Assembly (NCBI RefSeq): GCF_030815855.1
Contig: NZ_JAUSXG010000001.1
Span: 4,030,001-4,094,000 of the forward strand
DNA length: 64,000 nucleotides
Direction: 5' to 3'
Source of the DNA: Variovorax paradoxus
GTDB taxonomy: Bacteria > Pseudomonadota > Gammaproteobacteria > Burkholderiales > Burkholderiaceae_C
Shown: positions 9,663 through 18,449 of the stretch, piece after piece
How the letters are laid out: each line of letters starts with the position of its first letter
Position numbering within the stretch: the first letter of the stretch is position 1
Translations under genes and position numbers: made by a program
Notes under the pieces: generated by a model
Told to the model about the DNA's origin: nothing
Databases searched by the model: none
Seen by the model: the letters and a program-made list of their open reading frames with translations, nothing else

Positions 9663-10738
9663 TGCACGAACCTCCGCATGGCCAGACCGCAGGAGGTCAG
9701 ATAGGAAGGCGCCTCGCGCCGAACCTTCTTTTCACGGATGTTGGGGCCCAGTTCCATGCCGTCGAACGGGTTCACGAGCGAACAGGCGAACGAGGTCTGG
9801 CGCGTGACGGCGCTGGTCAGGCTCGGCAGCGAGGCCGAACCGCCGGCAAGCAGCACATAGTCAACGCGGTTGTGCGGCGTGCTCGTGAAGAAGAACTGCA
9901 GTGCGCGGGCAATTTCCTGCGCAATGCTTTCCACGAAGGGCTTCAGGACGCTCGAGCCGTAGTCGTCGGGCAGATCGCCGCTGCGCTTCTTGGCTTCGGC
10001 CTCTTCGGCGGAGAAACCGTACTGGCGGACGATCAACTGGGTCAGCTGGGCACCGCCGAAAGCCTGGTCGCGGTCGTACAGCACTTCCTGGTTGCGCAGC
10101 ACCTGCATGCTGGTGGTGAAGGCTCCCACTTCGAAAAGCGCCACGACCGCATCGAGCCCCTTGCCTGGCAGTTGCTCGATCAGGCGAGCGGTCGCAAGGC
10201 GGGAGGCATACGACTCGACGTCGAGAATCATCGCTTTCAGGCCGGCCGCCTCGGCCAGGCCTTCGCGGTCCTGGACCTTTTCCTTGCGCGAGGCGGCAAT
10301 CAGCACCTCGACGTCGCCGGCAGAGGCGGTGCTCTGTCCGGTCACGCAGAAATCGAGGCTGACTTCGTCGAGCGAGAAGGGAATGTATTGGTTGGCTTCG
10401 GACTCGACCTGGAGTTCGAGCTCCTGCTCACTCATACCGCCAGGAAGAATGATCTTCTTGGTAATGACGGCCGAAGGAGGAAGCGCCAGCGCCACGTTGC
10501 GCGTACGGGTGCCGCTCTTGCGCACCACGCGGCGCACCGCTTCGGCCACTTCATCGAACTTTTCGACGTTGCCGTCGGTGATCCAGCCCCGCTCGAGGGG
10601 TTCGATCGCGCAGCGCTCCAGAACCAGCTTGCCGCTGGCCTCACGGCCGAGCTCGACCAGCTTGACGCTGGACGAACTGACGTCCAGGCCGAGCATGGGG
10701 GCGTTCTGACGACGAAACAATGATCCGAAAGCAGCCAA
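9659..10738 (-). CDS. pilM: type IV pilus assembly ATPase-like protein PilM
   Basis: This 359-aa actin-like cytoplasmic protein anchors the pilus alignment complex. It has the phosphate-1 loop GLDVSSSSVKLVELG, a hydrophobic VEVGAFTTSMQVLRNQEVLYDRDQAFGG phosphate-2 region and an adenosine motif around YVLLAGGSASLPSL. The start is most likely the TTG at 10738 (LAAFGSLFRRQNAPML): a good Shine-Dalgarno AGAGGGA lies 7 bp upstream, and the resulting length fits the family. The open frame continues upstream to 10834 without a ribosome site. It is the first gene of the pilMNOPQ-aroKB unit and is divergent from mrcA. Confidence 0.93.
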   Translation of the reverse strand: MAAFGSLFRRQNAPMLGLDVSSSSVKLVELGREASGKLVLERCAIEPLERGWITDGNVEKFDEVAEAVRRVVRKSGTRTRNVALALPPSAVITKKIILPGGMSEQELELQVESEANQYIPFSLDEVSLDFCVTGQSTASAGDVEVLIAASRKEKVQDREGLAEAAGLKAMILDVESYASRLATARLIEQLPGKGLDAVVALFEVGAFTTSMQVLRNQEVLYDRDQAFGGAQLTQLIVRQYGFSAEEAEAKKRSGDLPDDYGSSVLKPFVESIAQEIARALQFFFTSTPHNRVDYVLLAGGSASLPSLTSAVTRQTSFACSLVNPFDGMELGPNIREKKVRREAPSYLTSCGLAMRRFVQ

Positions 10739-10947
10739 GTTAGGTCCCTCTACCCCTGCATTTGTAACTAATGGAAATAAGTGCGTTCGGTTGCATGCTA
10801 GCAGCAGGTGTACCGGCGACCAAGCAACCCGCACTGCGAAACGCAGGGACCGTTGTCAAAAGCTGACGTTGAAGCCACATTCAGTAACTTTTGGTTTAGC
10901 GCGCCACGATGCGCCAAAGTTCGGTCCTCGGCAAGAGGGCGGCTTTT

Positions 10948-10953
10948 TATAAT
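10948..10953 (+). promoter_or_regulatory. -10 box (TATAAT) upstream of mrcA
   Basis: A perfect TATAAT lies 23 bp before the ATG of mrcA in the 238-bp divergent region between pilM and mrcA. No clear -35 hexamer is seen at 16-18 bp. Its position rules strongly against the GTG at 10959 as the mrcA start, because the transcript would begin at about that base. Confidence 0.5.
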
Positions 10954-10976
10954 GTCGGGTGACTCTCCGGGCCTAC

Positions 10977-13385
10977 ATGCAAGAAACCTCACGCCCCAAA
11001 GGGCCAACCAAGACTCCTCCACCTTCCCGACCAGCCTGGCTCAGATGGCTGCTGCGCTTCATGGCCTGGGGACTGGGCATTGCCGCGGCCGGCATTCTGG
11101 CGGTGCTGTGCGTTCTCGCAGTCGCCCTGGCGGTCGCCTACCCCAATCTGCCGGACATCTCAGAACTGTCGGACTACCGGCCGAAGCTGCCGCTCCGGGT
11201 CTTCTCGGCCGAAGGCACCCTGATCGGCGAGTTCGGCGAGGAACGCCGGAACCTCACGCCGATCGCGGCCATTCCCAAAGTGGTGAAAGACGCGGTATTG
11301 GCCGCCGAAGACACGCGCTTCTACGACCACGGCGGCGTCGACTACAAGGGCATGGTGCGTGCCGGCCTGGCCAATATGAACCGCGTGAAAAGCCAGGGCG
11401 CGTCGACCATCACGATGCAGGTGGCGCGCAATGTCTACCTGAGTTCCGAGAAAACGCTGACCCGCAAGATCTACGAGGTGCTGCTCACCTTCAAGCTGGA
11501 GCACCTGCTCACGAAGGACCAGATCTTCGAGATCTACCTGAACCAGATCTATCTCGGCAACCGTGCATACGGCTTTGCCGCCGCCTCGGAAGCGTATTTC
11601 GGCAAACCGCTGCAGGAGCTTTCCATCGCGCAGGCGGCCATGCTGGCCGGCCTGCCGAAGGCGCCGGGCGCGAACAACCCGGTCAACAACCCGCAGCGCG
11701 CACGCGGACGCCAGTTCTACGTGATCGACCGCATGCAGGATGCGGGCTTCATCACCGCCGAGCAGGCCGCCGAAGCCAAGAAGGAAGAACTGCACCTGCG
11801 CGACGCCGCGGACCCGAACCGGCTGCACGCCGAGTACGTGGCCGAAACCGTGCGCCAGCTGATGTATGCGCAGTATGGCGACAGCACCTACACGCGCGGC
11901 CTCAAGGTGTACACCTCGCTGGTGGCCGCCGACCAGGCGGCCGCATACAAGGCGCTGCGCAAGGGCATCATGGATTACGAGCGGCGCCAGATCTACCGCG
12001 GCCCCGAGAAGTTCGTCGACCTTCCGAACGACCCGAAGGAACTCGACGAAGCGGTGGACGACGCGCTGACCGACCACCCCGACAACGGCGACGTGATGGC
12101 GGCGGTGGTGCTCAAGGCCAACGCCAAGGAAATTTCGGCCGTGCGGGGCAACGGCGATGCGGTGCAGATCACGGGCGAAGGCCTCAAGCCCGCGCAGTCC
12201 GGCCTTTCCGACAAGGCGCCGCCCAACATCAAGATCCGCCGCGGCGCGGTGATCCGCGTGGTGAAGACGCCCAAGAACACCTGGGAAATCACCCAGCTGC
12301 CCGAGGTCGAAGGCGCGTTCGTCGCCATGGACCCGCGCGACGGCGCGATCAAGGCGCTGGTGGGCGGGTTCGATTTCGGCAAGAACAAGTTCAACCACGT
12401 CACCCAGGCCTGGCGCCAGCCGGGTTCGAGCTTCAAGCCATTCATCTACTCGGCGGCGCTCGAGAAGGGCTTTACGCCTTCGACGGTCATCAACGACGGC
12501 CCGCTCTTCTTCGATGCCGGAACCACCGGCGGCCAGCCCTGGGAGCCGAAGAACTACGGCGGCGGCTACGACGGTCCGATGTCGATGCGCACCGCGCTGA
12601 TGAAATCCAAGAACCTGGTGTCGATCCGCATCCTGCAGTCCATCGGCACGCGCTACGCGCAGGAATGGATCACCAACTTCGGCTTCGACAAGGACAAGCA
12701 CCCGGCCTACCTGCCGATGGCGCTGGGCGCCGGCTCGGTCACGCCGATGCAGATGGCGGTGGGCTACTCGGTGTTCGCCAACGGCGGCTACCGCGTCAAT
12801 CCGTATCTGGTGACCCGCATCACCGACCACAAGGACAAGGTACTGGTCGACAAGCAGCCGCCGCTGCTCAACGAAACGATCCGCGCCATTCCCCAGCGCA
12901 ACGCGTTCATCATGGACACGCTGCTGCAATCCATCACGCGCGCCGGCACCGCCGCCAAGGCGCAGGCCATGCTGAAGCGCGTCGACCTCTACGGCAAGAC
13001 CGGCACCACCAACGACTCGCTCGATGCCTGGTTCGCCGGCTTCCAGCCCACCATGACGGCCATCTCGTGGATCGGCTACGACACGCCGCGCAACCTGGGC
13101 GATCGCGAGACCGGCGGCGGCCTGAGCCTGCCGATCTGGATCAACTACATGGAAACAGCGATCAAGGGCGTGCCTGTGACCGATCTCGCCGCCACGCCGC
13201 CGGCCGGCATCGTGAGCGTCGGCGGCGAGTGGTACTACGACGACTATGCGCCGGGCCGCGGCGTATCCAGCCTTGGCGTCGATACCCCCTCCGCGCCACC
13301 CGCCGAGTCATTGAGCGGCGTACCCGTGAGCCCGCCTCCGCCGCCCGAGGAGCGCAATCGCATCCTCGACCTCTTCAGGAACTGA
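10977..13385 (+). CDS. mrcA: penicillin-binding protein 1A (class A PBP)
   Basis: This 802-aa bifunctional enzyme polymerises and cross-links peptidoglycan. A short cytoplasmic Pro/Lys-rich N-terminus precedes one membrane helix (about residues 25-50). The glycosyltransferase 51 domain shows AVLAAEDTRFYDHGGVDYKG with the catalytic Glu, GASTITMQVARNVYLS and LNQIYLGNRAYG. After an OB-like insert with low similarity, the transpeptidase domain carries the active-site serine in PGSSFKPF (SxxK), SKN in MKSKNLVS and KTGTTN. The tail is Pro-rich. The ATG at 10977 is preferred to a GTG at 10959. It is divergently transcribed from the pil operon, as is common in proteobacteria. Confidence 0.96.
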   Translation: MQETSRPKGPTKTPPPSRPAWLRWLLRFMAWGLGIAAAGILAVLCVLAVALAVAYPNLPDISELSDYRPKLPLRVFSAEGTLIGEFGEERRNLTPIAAIPKVVKDAVLAAEDTRFYDHGGVDYKGMVRAGLANMNRVKSQGASTITMQVARNVYLSSEKTLTRKIYEVLLTFKLEHLLTKDQIFEIYLNQIYLGNRAYGFAAASEAYFGKPLQELSIAQAAMLAGLPKAPGANNPVNNPQRARGRQFYVIDRMQDAGFITAEQAAEAKKEELHLRDAADPNRLHAEYVAETVRQLMYAQYGDSTYTRGLKVYTSLVAADQAAAYKALRKGIMDYERRQIYRGPEKFVDLPNDPKELDEAVDDALTDHPDNGDVMAAVVLKANAKEISAVRGNGDAVQITGEGLKPAQSGLSDKAPPNIKIRRGAVIRVVKTPKNTWEITQLPEVEGAFVAMDPRDGAIKALVGGFDFGKNKFNHVTQAWRQPGSSFKPFIYSAALEKGFTPSTVINDGPLFFDAGTTGGQPWEPKNYGGGYDGPMSMRTALMKSKNLVSIRILQSIGTRYAQEWITNFGFDKDKHPAYLPMALGAGSVTPMQMAVGYSVFANGGYRVNPYLVTRITDHKDKVLVDKQPPLLNETIRAIPQRNAFIMDTLLQSITRAGTAAKAQAMLKRVDLYGKTGTTNDSLDAWFAGFQPTMTAISWIGYDTPRNLGDRETGGGLSLPIWINYMETAIKGVPVTDLAATPPAGIVSVGGEWYYDDYAPGRGVSSLGVDTPSAPPAESLSGVPVSPPPPPEERNRILDLFRN

Positions 13386-13395
13386 GGCCGACAGC

Positions 13396-13728
13396 TCAGG
13401 CGGCCGCGAACTCCAGCGGCTGCCCGGCCTGAAGGCTCGCCTCGCGCGACAGGTTCCCGAAGAATTCTTCGCCGGTCTTGGTATCGACCCAGGCCTTGCC
13501 GTCGAACCGGTAGTGATAGCCGCCGGAACGTGCGGCCAACCAGATCTCCTGCAGCGGCTTTTGCAGATTCACGATCAACTGACTGCCATTCCTGAATGAA
13601 ATCGTGATCATCCCGCCCACGCGCTGGTTGTCGATGTCGGCATCGGTCGCATCGTTGATGCGGTCGCAGCCTTGCTCGATGGCGGCGAGCGCGGCTTCGG
13701 CGCGGTCCATGTATTCGGAGTCGGTCAT
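13396..13728 (-). CDS. cyaY: iron donor protein CyaY (frataxin)
   Basis: This 110-aa protein begins at the ATG at 13728 ([18 protein letters not shown]). The acidic first helix followed by the beta-sheet ([38 protein letters not shown], then W, D and GEEFF) is the frataxin fold, which delivers or regulates iron for Fe-S cluster assembly. An upstream ATG at 13758 in the same frame would overlap lptM and is unlikely. The start codons of cyaY and divergent lptM are only 12 bp apart, so their promoters must lie in each other's coding sequence. Confidence 0.93.
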   Translation of the reverse strand: MTDSEYMDRAEAALAAIEQGCDRINDATDADIDNQRVGGMITISFRNGSQLIVNLQKPLQEIWLAARSGGYHYRFDGKAWVDTKTGEEFFGNLSREASLQAGQPLEFAAA

Positions 13729-13740
13729 TACAATTTCGCT

Positions 13741-14016
13741 ATGTTGAATGTTCGTCAAATTCTAGTGAGCGCTCCCAGCCGCGCTGCGCTCATGGTCTGC
13801 CTGGCTGCCACGGTGGCCGGCTTGGCCGCTTGCGGGCAGCGTGGGCCGCTCTATCTTCCGACCGATCCGGCAGCCGCCCAGCGTGCCACCTTGCCGCAGC
13901 TGCTCACGCCCGGCGGCCCGCGCGCTTCCGATGCGGAAGCAGCGCCCAAGCCTGCTGCGGCCAGCAGCGCGCCGGCTGCAGGCGGCGACGCCGCGAGCCC
14001 CGGAGTGCCGAAGTGA
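13741..14016 (+). CDS. lptM: LPS translocon maturation chaperone LptM (small lipoprotein, YifL-like)
   Basis: This 91-aa lipoprotein has a signal peptide that ends in LAAC, directly followed by [11 protein letters not shown], the diagnostic CGxxGPLYxP motif of the LptM/YifL family. LptM helps the LptDE outer-membrane LPS translocon fold. The rest is Ala/Pro-rich and low in complexity. It sits immediately upstream of lysA with a GTGA overlap, the typical lptM-lysA order. The start at 13741 has no obvious ribosome site; an internal ATG at 13792 would give a short signal peptide. Confidence 0.85.
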   Translation: MLNVRQILVSAPSRAALMVCLAATVAGLAACGQRGPLYLPTDPAAAQRATLPQLLTPGGPRASDAEAAPKPAAASSAPAAGGDAASPGVPK

Positions 14017-15293
14017 CGAACGCTCCCCTCCTCCCCGGCCACCCCCATGTCGCGCACCGCGACGACGCGCTCCACGTCGAAGGCCTGAGCCTCGATGCGC
14101 TGGCGCGCGAACACGGCACGCCACTGTTCGTTTATTCGAAGCAATGGATGCTCGACGCGCTGGCGGCCTACCAGCGCGGCTTCGAAGGCCGGGATGCCCT
14201 GATCTGCTACGCGATGAAGGCCAATTCGTCGCTCGGCGTGCTGCGCGTGTTCGCCGAGGCGGGCTGCGGATTCGACATCGTTTCAGGCGGCGAATTGGCG
14301 CGCGTGCTGGCGGTGGGCGCCGATCCGGCCAAGATCATCTTCTCGGGCGTGGGCAAGACCCGGGCCGAAATGCGGCAGGCGCTCGCGGCGGGCATTGCCT
14401 GCTTCAACGTCGAAAGCGAAGCCGAGCTCGACGTGCTCAACGAAGTGGCACTGGCCGAAGGGCGCCGCGCGCCCATCAGCATCCGCATCAATCCGAACGT
14501 CGATCCGAAGACGCATCCCTACATCTCCACGGGCCTCAAGGGCAACAAGTTCGGCATTGCCCATGACCGGGCGGTCGAGGCCTACCGCCACGCGGCGAAG
14601 CTACCGGGGCTCGAGGTGGTCGGCATCGACTGCCACATCGGTTCGCAGATCACCGAAGCCTCGCCCTACCTGGACGCCTGCGACCGGGTGCTCGATCTGG
14701 TCGAGGCCATCGAGGTGGCCGGCGTGCCGATCCATCATCTGGACTTCGGCGGCGGCCTGGGCATCGACTACAACGGCGAAGTGCCCCCCAAGGCCGATGC
14801 GCTCTGGCAGCAGCTGCTCGCCAAGCTCGACGCCCGCGGCTTCGGGCAGCGCAAGCTCGTGATCGAGCCCGGCCGTTCACTGGTCGGCAATGCGGGCGTG
14901 TGCGTGACCGAGGTGCTCTACACCAAGCCCGGCGAAGACAAGAATTTCTGCATCGTCGATGCGGCAATGAACGACCTGCCGCGGCCCGCGATGTACCAGG
15001 CCTTCCAGAAGATCGTGCCGCTGCGGATCCGCGCCGGCAACGCGCCGGTCTACGACGTGGTCGGCCCGGTTTGCGAAAGCGGCGACTGGATCGGCCGCGA
15101 CCGCGCGCTCAACGTGGTGGCCGGCGACCTGCTGGCCGTGCTGTCGGCCGGCGCGTACTGCATGAGCATGGCCAGCAACTACAACACGCGCGGCCGAGCC
15201 GCCGAAGTGCTGGTGAGCGGCCAAAGCGCCACGCTGATCCGCCGCCGCGAAACGATGGAAGACCAGCTGCGCAGCGAGCGGATCGAGGGCTGA
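14013..15293 (+). CDS. lysA: diaminopimelate decarboxylase
   Basis: This 426-aa PLP enzyme makes L-lysine from meso-diaminopimelate. The PLP lysine is in CYAMKANSS near residue 70, followed by GCGFDIVSGGEL, VGIDCHIGSQI, LDFGGGLGIDY (phosphate-binding glycines), VIEPGRSLVG, VGPVCESGD (active-site Cys) and a C-terminal SNYNTRGRAAEVLV. The start is a GTG at 14013 overlapping the lptM stop; no ATG gives the expected N-terminus. Length is normal for the family. Confidence 0.96.
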   Translation: MTNAPLLPGHPHVAHRDDALHVEGLSLDALAREHGTPLFVYSKQWMLDALAAYQRGFEGRDALICYAMKANSSLGVLRVFAEAGCGFDIVSGGELARVLAVGADPAKIIFSGVGKTRAEMRQALAAGIACFNVESEAELDVLNEVALAEGRRAPISIRINPNVDPKTHPYISTGLKGNKFGIAHDRAVEAYRHAAKLPGLEVVGIDCHIGSQITEASPYLDACDRVLDLVEAIEVAGVPIHHLDFGGGLGIDYNGEVPPKADALWQQLLAKLDARGFGQRKLVIEPGRSLVGNAGVCVTEVLYTKPGEDKNFCIVDAAMNDLPRPAMYQAFQKIVPLRIRAGNAPVYDVVGPVCESGDWIGRDRALNVVAGDLLAVLSAGAYCMSMASNYNTRGRAAEVLVSGQSATLIRRRETMEDQLRSERIEG

Positions 15294-15315
15294 TCCGCGT
15301 CGGTCAGCGAAGGAG

Positions 15316-15978
15316 TCAGCCTGCGCTGCTGCGCAGCGACTTCTCGCTGCCGCCGCGCACGCCCGCGGTCTCCTTCGGCTTGCGCTTGCTCGCGTAGTGC
15401 CACACACGCCATCCGAGCAGCACCGCGACGATCGCGGCATAGACGAACACCTCGGCGAAGTTGTTCTTGCCCGCGCGCATCCAGAAGAAGTGCAGCAACC
15501 CAAGGCCCGCGATCAGGTAGACCAGCTTGTGCAGCATCTGCCAGCGCTTCGCGCCCAGCGCCTTGATCGCGCGGTTGAACGAGGTGGCGGCCAGCGGCGT
15601 CAGCAGCACGAAGGCGGAGAACCCGACCAGGATGAATGGCCGCTTCGCAATGTCCTTGGCAATGTCGCTCCATTCGAAGCCCATGTCGAACCAGCTGTAG
15701 CACAGCAGGTGCACCACCACGTAGAAGTATGCGAACAGCCCCAGCATGCGGCGAAAGCGCGCGAGCGCATTGGCCTTGGTCATCACGCGCAGCGGCGTCA
15801 CGGCCAGCACGATGCAGATGAAGCGCAAGGTCCAGTCGCCGGTGGCGCGAATCAGGAACTCGGCCGGGTTTGCGCCCAGCCCGTCCGTGAACGCGCCGTA
15901 GGTCAGCCACGCGAACGGCAGCAGACACAGCAGGAAGACGACCGGCTTGGCCGCCGGATGCACGAGCAGCTTGTTCAT
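15316..15978 (-). CDS. msrQ: MsrPQ system heme-binding membrane subunit MsrQ
   Basis: This 220-aa ferric-reductase-like membrane protein (YedZ) has six predicted helices and passes quinol electrons to MsrP. Conserved histidines for heme are visible in FYVVVHLLCY, WQMLHKLVYL and LLHFFWMRAG, together with FRRMLGL and SFNRAIKALGAKRW loops. The ATG at 15978 (MNKLLVHP) is chosen over a TTG two codons earlier. It follows msrP by 25 bp in the same direction. Confidence 0.92.
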   Translation of the reverse strand: MNKLLVHPAAKPVVFLLCLLPFAWLTYGAFTDGLGANPAEFLIRATGDWTLRFICIVLAVTPLRVMTKANALARFRRMLGLFAYFYVVVHLLCYSWFDMGFEWSDIAKDIAKRPFILVGFSAFVLLTPLAATSFNRAIKALGAKRWQMLHKLVYLIAGLGLLHFFWMRAGKNNFAEVFVYAAIVAVLLGWRVWHYASKRKPKETAGVRGGSEKSLRSSAG

Positions 15979-16003
15979 GGGCAAGGCCGATGGCGGGGCC
16001 GGC

Positions 16004-17014
<1,011 letters not shown>

Positions 17015-17132
17015 GGTGATGGCCTTTCGCGTGAATCGTTGTGCTCAGGGTAGTTCGTGCAATTCCCTGATTCGGTTACGCGCAATCGCTGCGCGTGGTT
17101 TCAATTCTTCGCGAAAAGCCCGCCGCCGGCGC

Positions 17133-18449
17133 CTACAGGGTGCCGTAGCTGTGCAGTCCGCTCAGGAACATGTTCACGCCCAGGAAGGCAAAGGTGGTGA
17201 CCGCGAGGCCGCCCAGCGCCCACCAGGCCGCCACGGTGCCGCGCAAACCCTTGACCAGCCGCATGTGCAGCCAGGCCGCGTAGTTGAGCCAGACGATCAG
17301 GGCCCAGGTTTCCTTCGGGTCCCAGCTCCAGTAGCCGCCCCAGGCATCGGCCGCCCACAGCGCGCCGAGCACGGTGGCAATGGTGAAGAACGCGAAACCG
17401 ACGGTGATCGACTTGTACATCACGTCGTCGAGCACCTCGTTGGCGGGCAGCCTCGCGGCAATGCGCTTGCGCCCGAGCAGAATGCCTGCCGCGATGAGTG
17501 CGGAGATGCCCGCATAGATCACCCAGTAGCTGCCGCCGGCTTCCTGCACGCGCTGGCGGAACGCCACCGGCACGAAGCATAGCGCCACGCCCAGGAGCCA
17601 GATCGGCGTGAGCTTGTACCAGCGCGTTTCGCTCGCCTGCTCCTTGATGAGATAAGCGAACGCCACCATGGCCGCGAGCGCGAAGGTGCCGTAGCCGATG
17701 AAGTTGGCCGGCACATGCAGCTTCATCCACCAGCTTTGCAGCGCGGGTACCAACGGCTGGATCTCGTGCGCATTGCGCACCAGCGTGTACCAGAGCAGGA
17801 AGCCGACCGCCGCGCTCACCACCAGCATGACGAACGCGCCAAGCGTGCGCGTGCCGTAGCGCGATTCGAAGTACAAATAGAAAGCCGTCGTGAGCCAGCA
17901 GAACAGCACGAACACTTCGTACAGGTTGCTGACCGGGATGTGGCCGATGTCCGGCCCGAGCAGGTGGCTTTCGTACCAGCGCACCATGGTGCCGATCAGC
18001 GCCATGGTGATGGCGGCCCAGGCGAGGCGGGAACCGATCAGGTCGAAGGTGTCGCCCTGCTTGCCGCCGAAGAAACCGAACCAGTAGAACAGCGTGCTCA
18101 TGAAGAACAGCACGCTCATCCAGAGAATGGCCGACTGGCTCGACAGGAAGTACTTGAGCCAGAACACCGTGTCCGCGCGCGCCAGGTCGCCCTGGTAGGA
18201 GCTGATGGCCAGCAGCGACGCCGCGGCCACCACGATGGCCAGCACCCGCAGCGGGCGCCAGAACCAGCCGATGGAAATGATGGAGATCATCGCTGCGGCG
18301 AGGATGGGTTTCTCGTACGAGTCCATCGAGCCCGCATGGCGCGCAAAGGCGAACAGGCCGCCTGCCAGCACCAGCGCCGCAAATACCCAATCGAACAGGT
18401 TACGGCGCGAAAACCAGCTTTCGTGAAGCGTGAGGGTGGTGGTGTTCAT
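17133..18449 (-). CDS. ccsB: cytochrome c biogenesis protein CcsB (CcsA/ResC type)
   Basis: This 438-aa polytopic protein belongs to system II cytochrome c maturation, which exports and attaches heme. The tryptophan-rich WWD-type motif is visible as DAWGGYWSWDPKETWALIVWL, with flanking heme-ligand histidines in the LHVPANFIGY and LHMRLVKG segments. About eight membrane helices can be drawn. The ATG at 18449 (MNTTTLTLHESWFSRR) is chosen; it overlaps the resB stop as ATGA. The longer open frame upstream is resB shadow. Confidence 0.94.
   Translation of the reverse strand: MNTTTLTLHESWFSRRNLFDWVFAALVLAGGLFAFARHAGSMDSYEKPILAAAMISIISIGWFWRPLRVLAIVVAAASLLAISSYQGDLARADTVFWLKYFLSSQSAILWMSVLFFMSTLFYWFGFFGGKQGDTFDLIGSRLAWAAITMALIGTMVRWYESHLLGPDIGHIPVSNLYEVFVLFCWLTTAFYLYFESRYGTRTLGAFVMLVVSAAVGFLLWYTLVRNAHEIQPLVPALQSWWMKLHVPANFIGYGTFALAAMVAFAYLIKEQASETRWYKLTPIWLLGVALCFVPVAFRQRVQEAGGSYWVIYAGISALIAAGILLGRKRIAARLPANEVLDDVMYKSITVGFAFFTIATVLGALWAADAWGGYWSWDPKETWALIVWLNYAAWLHMRLVKGLRGTVAAWWALGGLAVTTFAFLGVNMFLSGLHSYGTL

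Noticed and set aside
11160..12929. 589-aa open frame on the minus strand
   Set aside because: It is fully antisense to mrcA, with composition typical of high-GC shadow frames.
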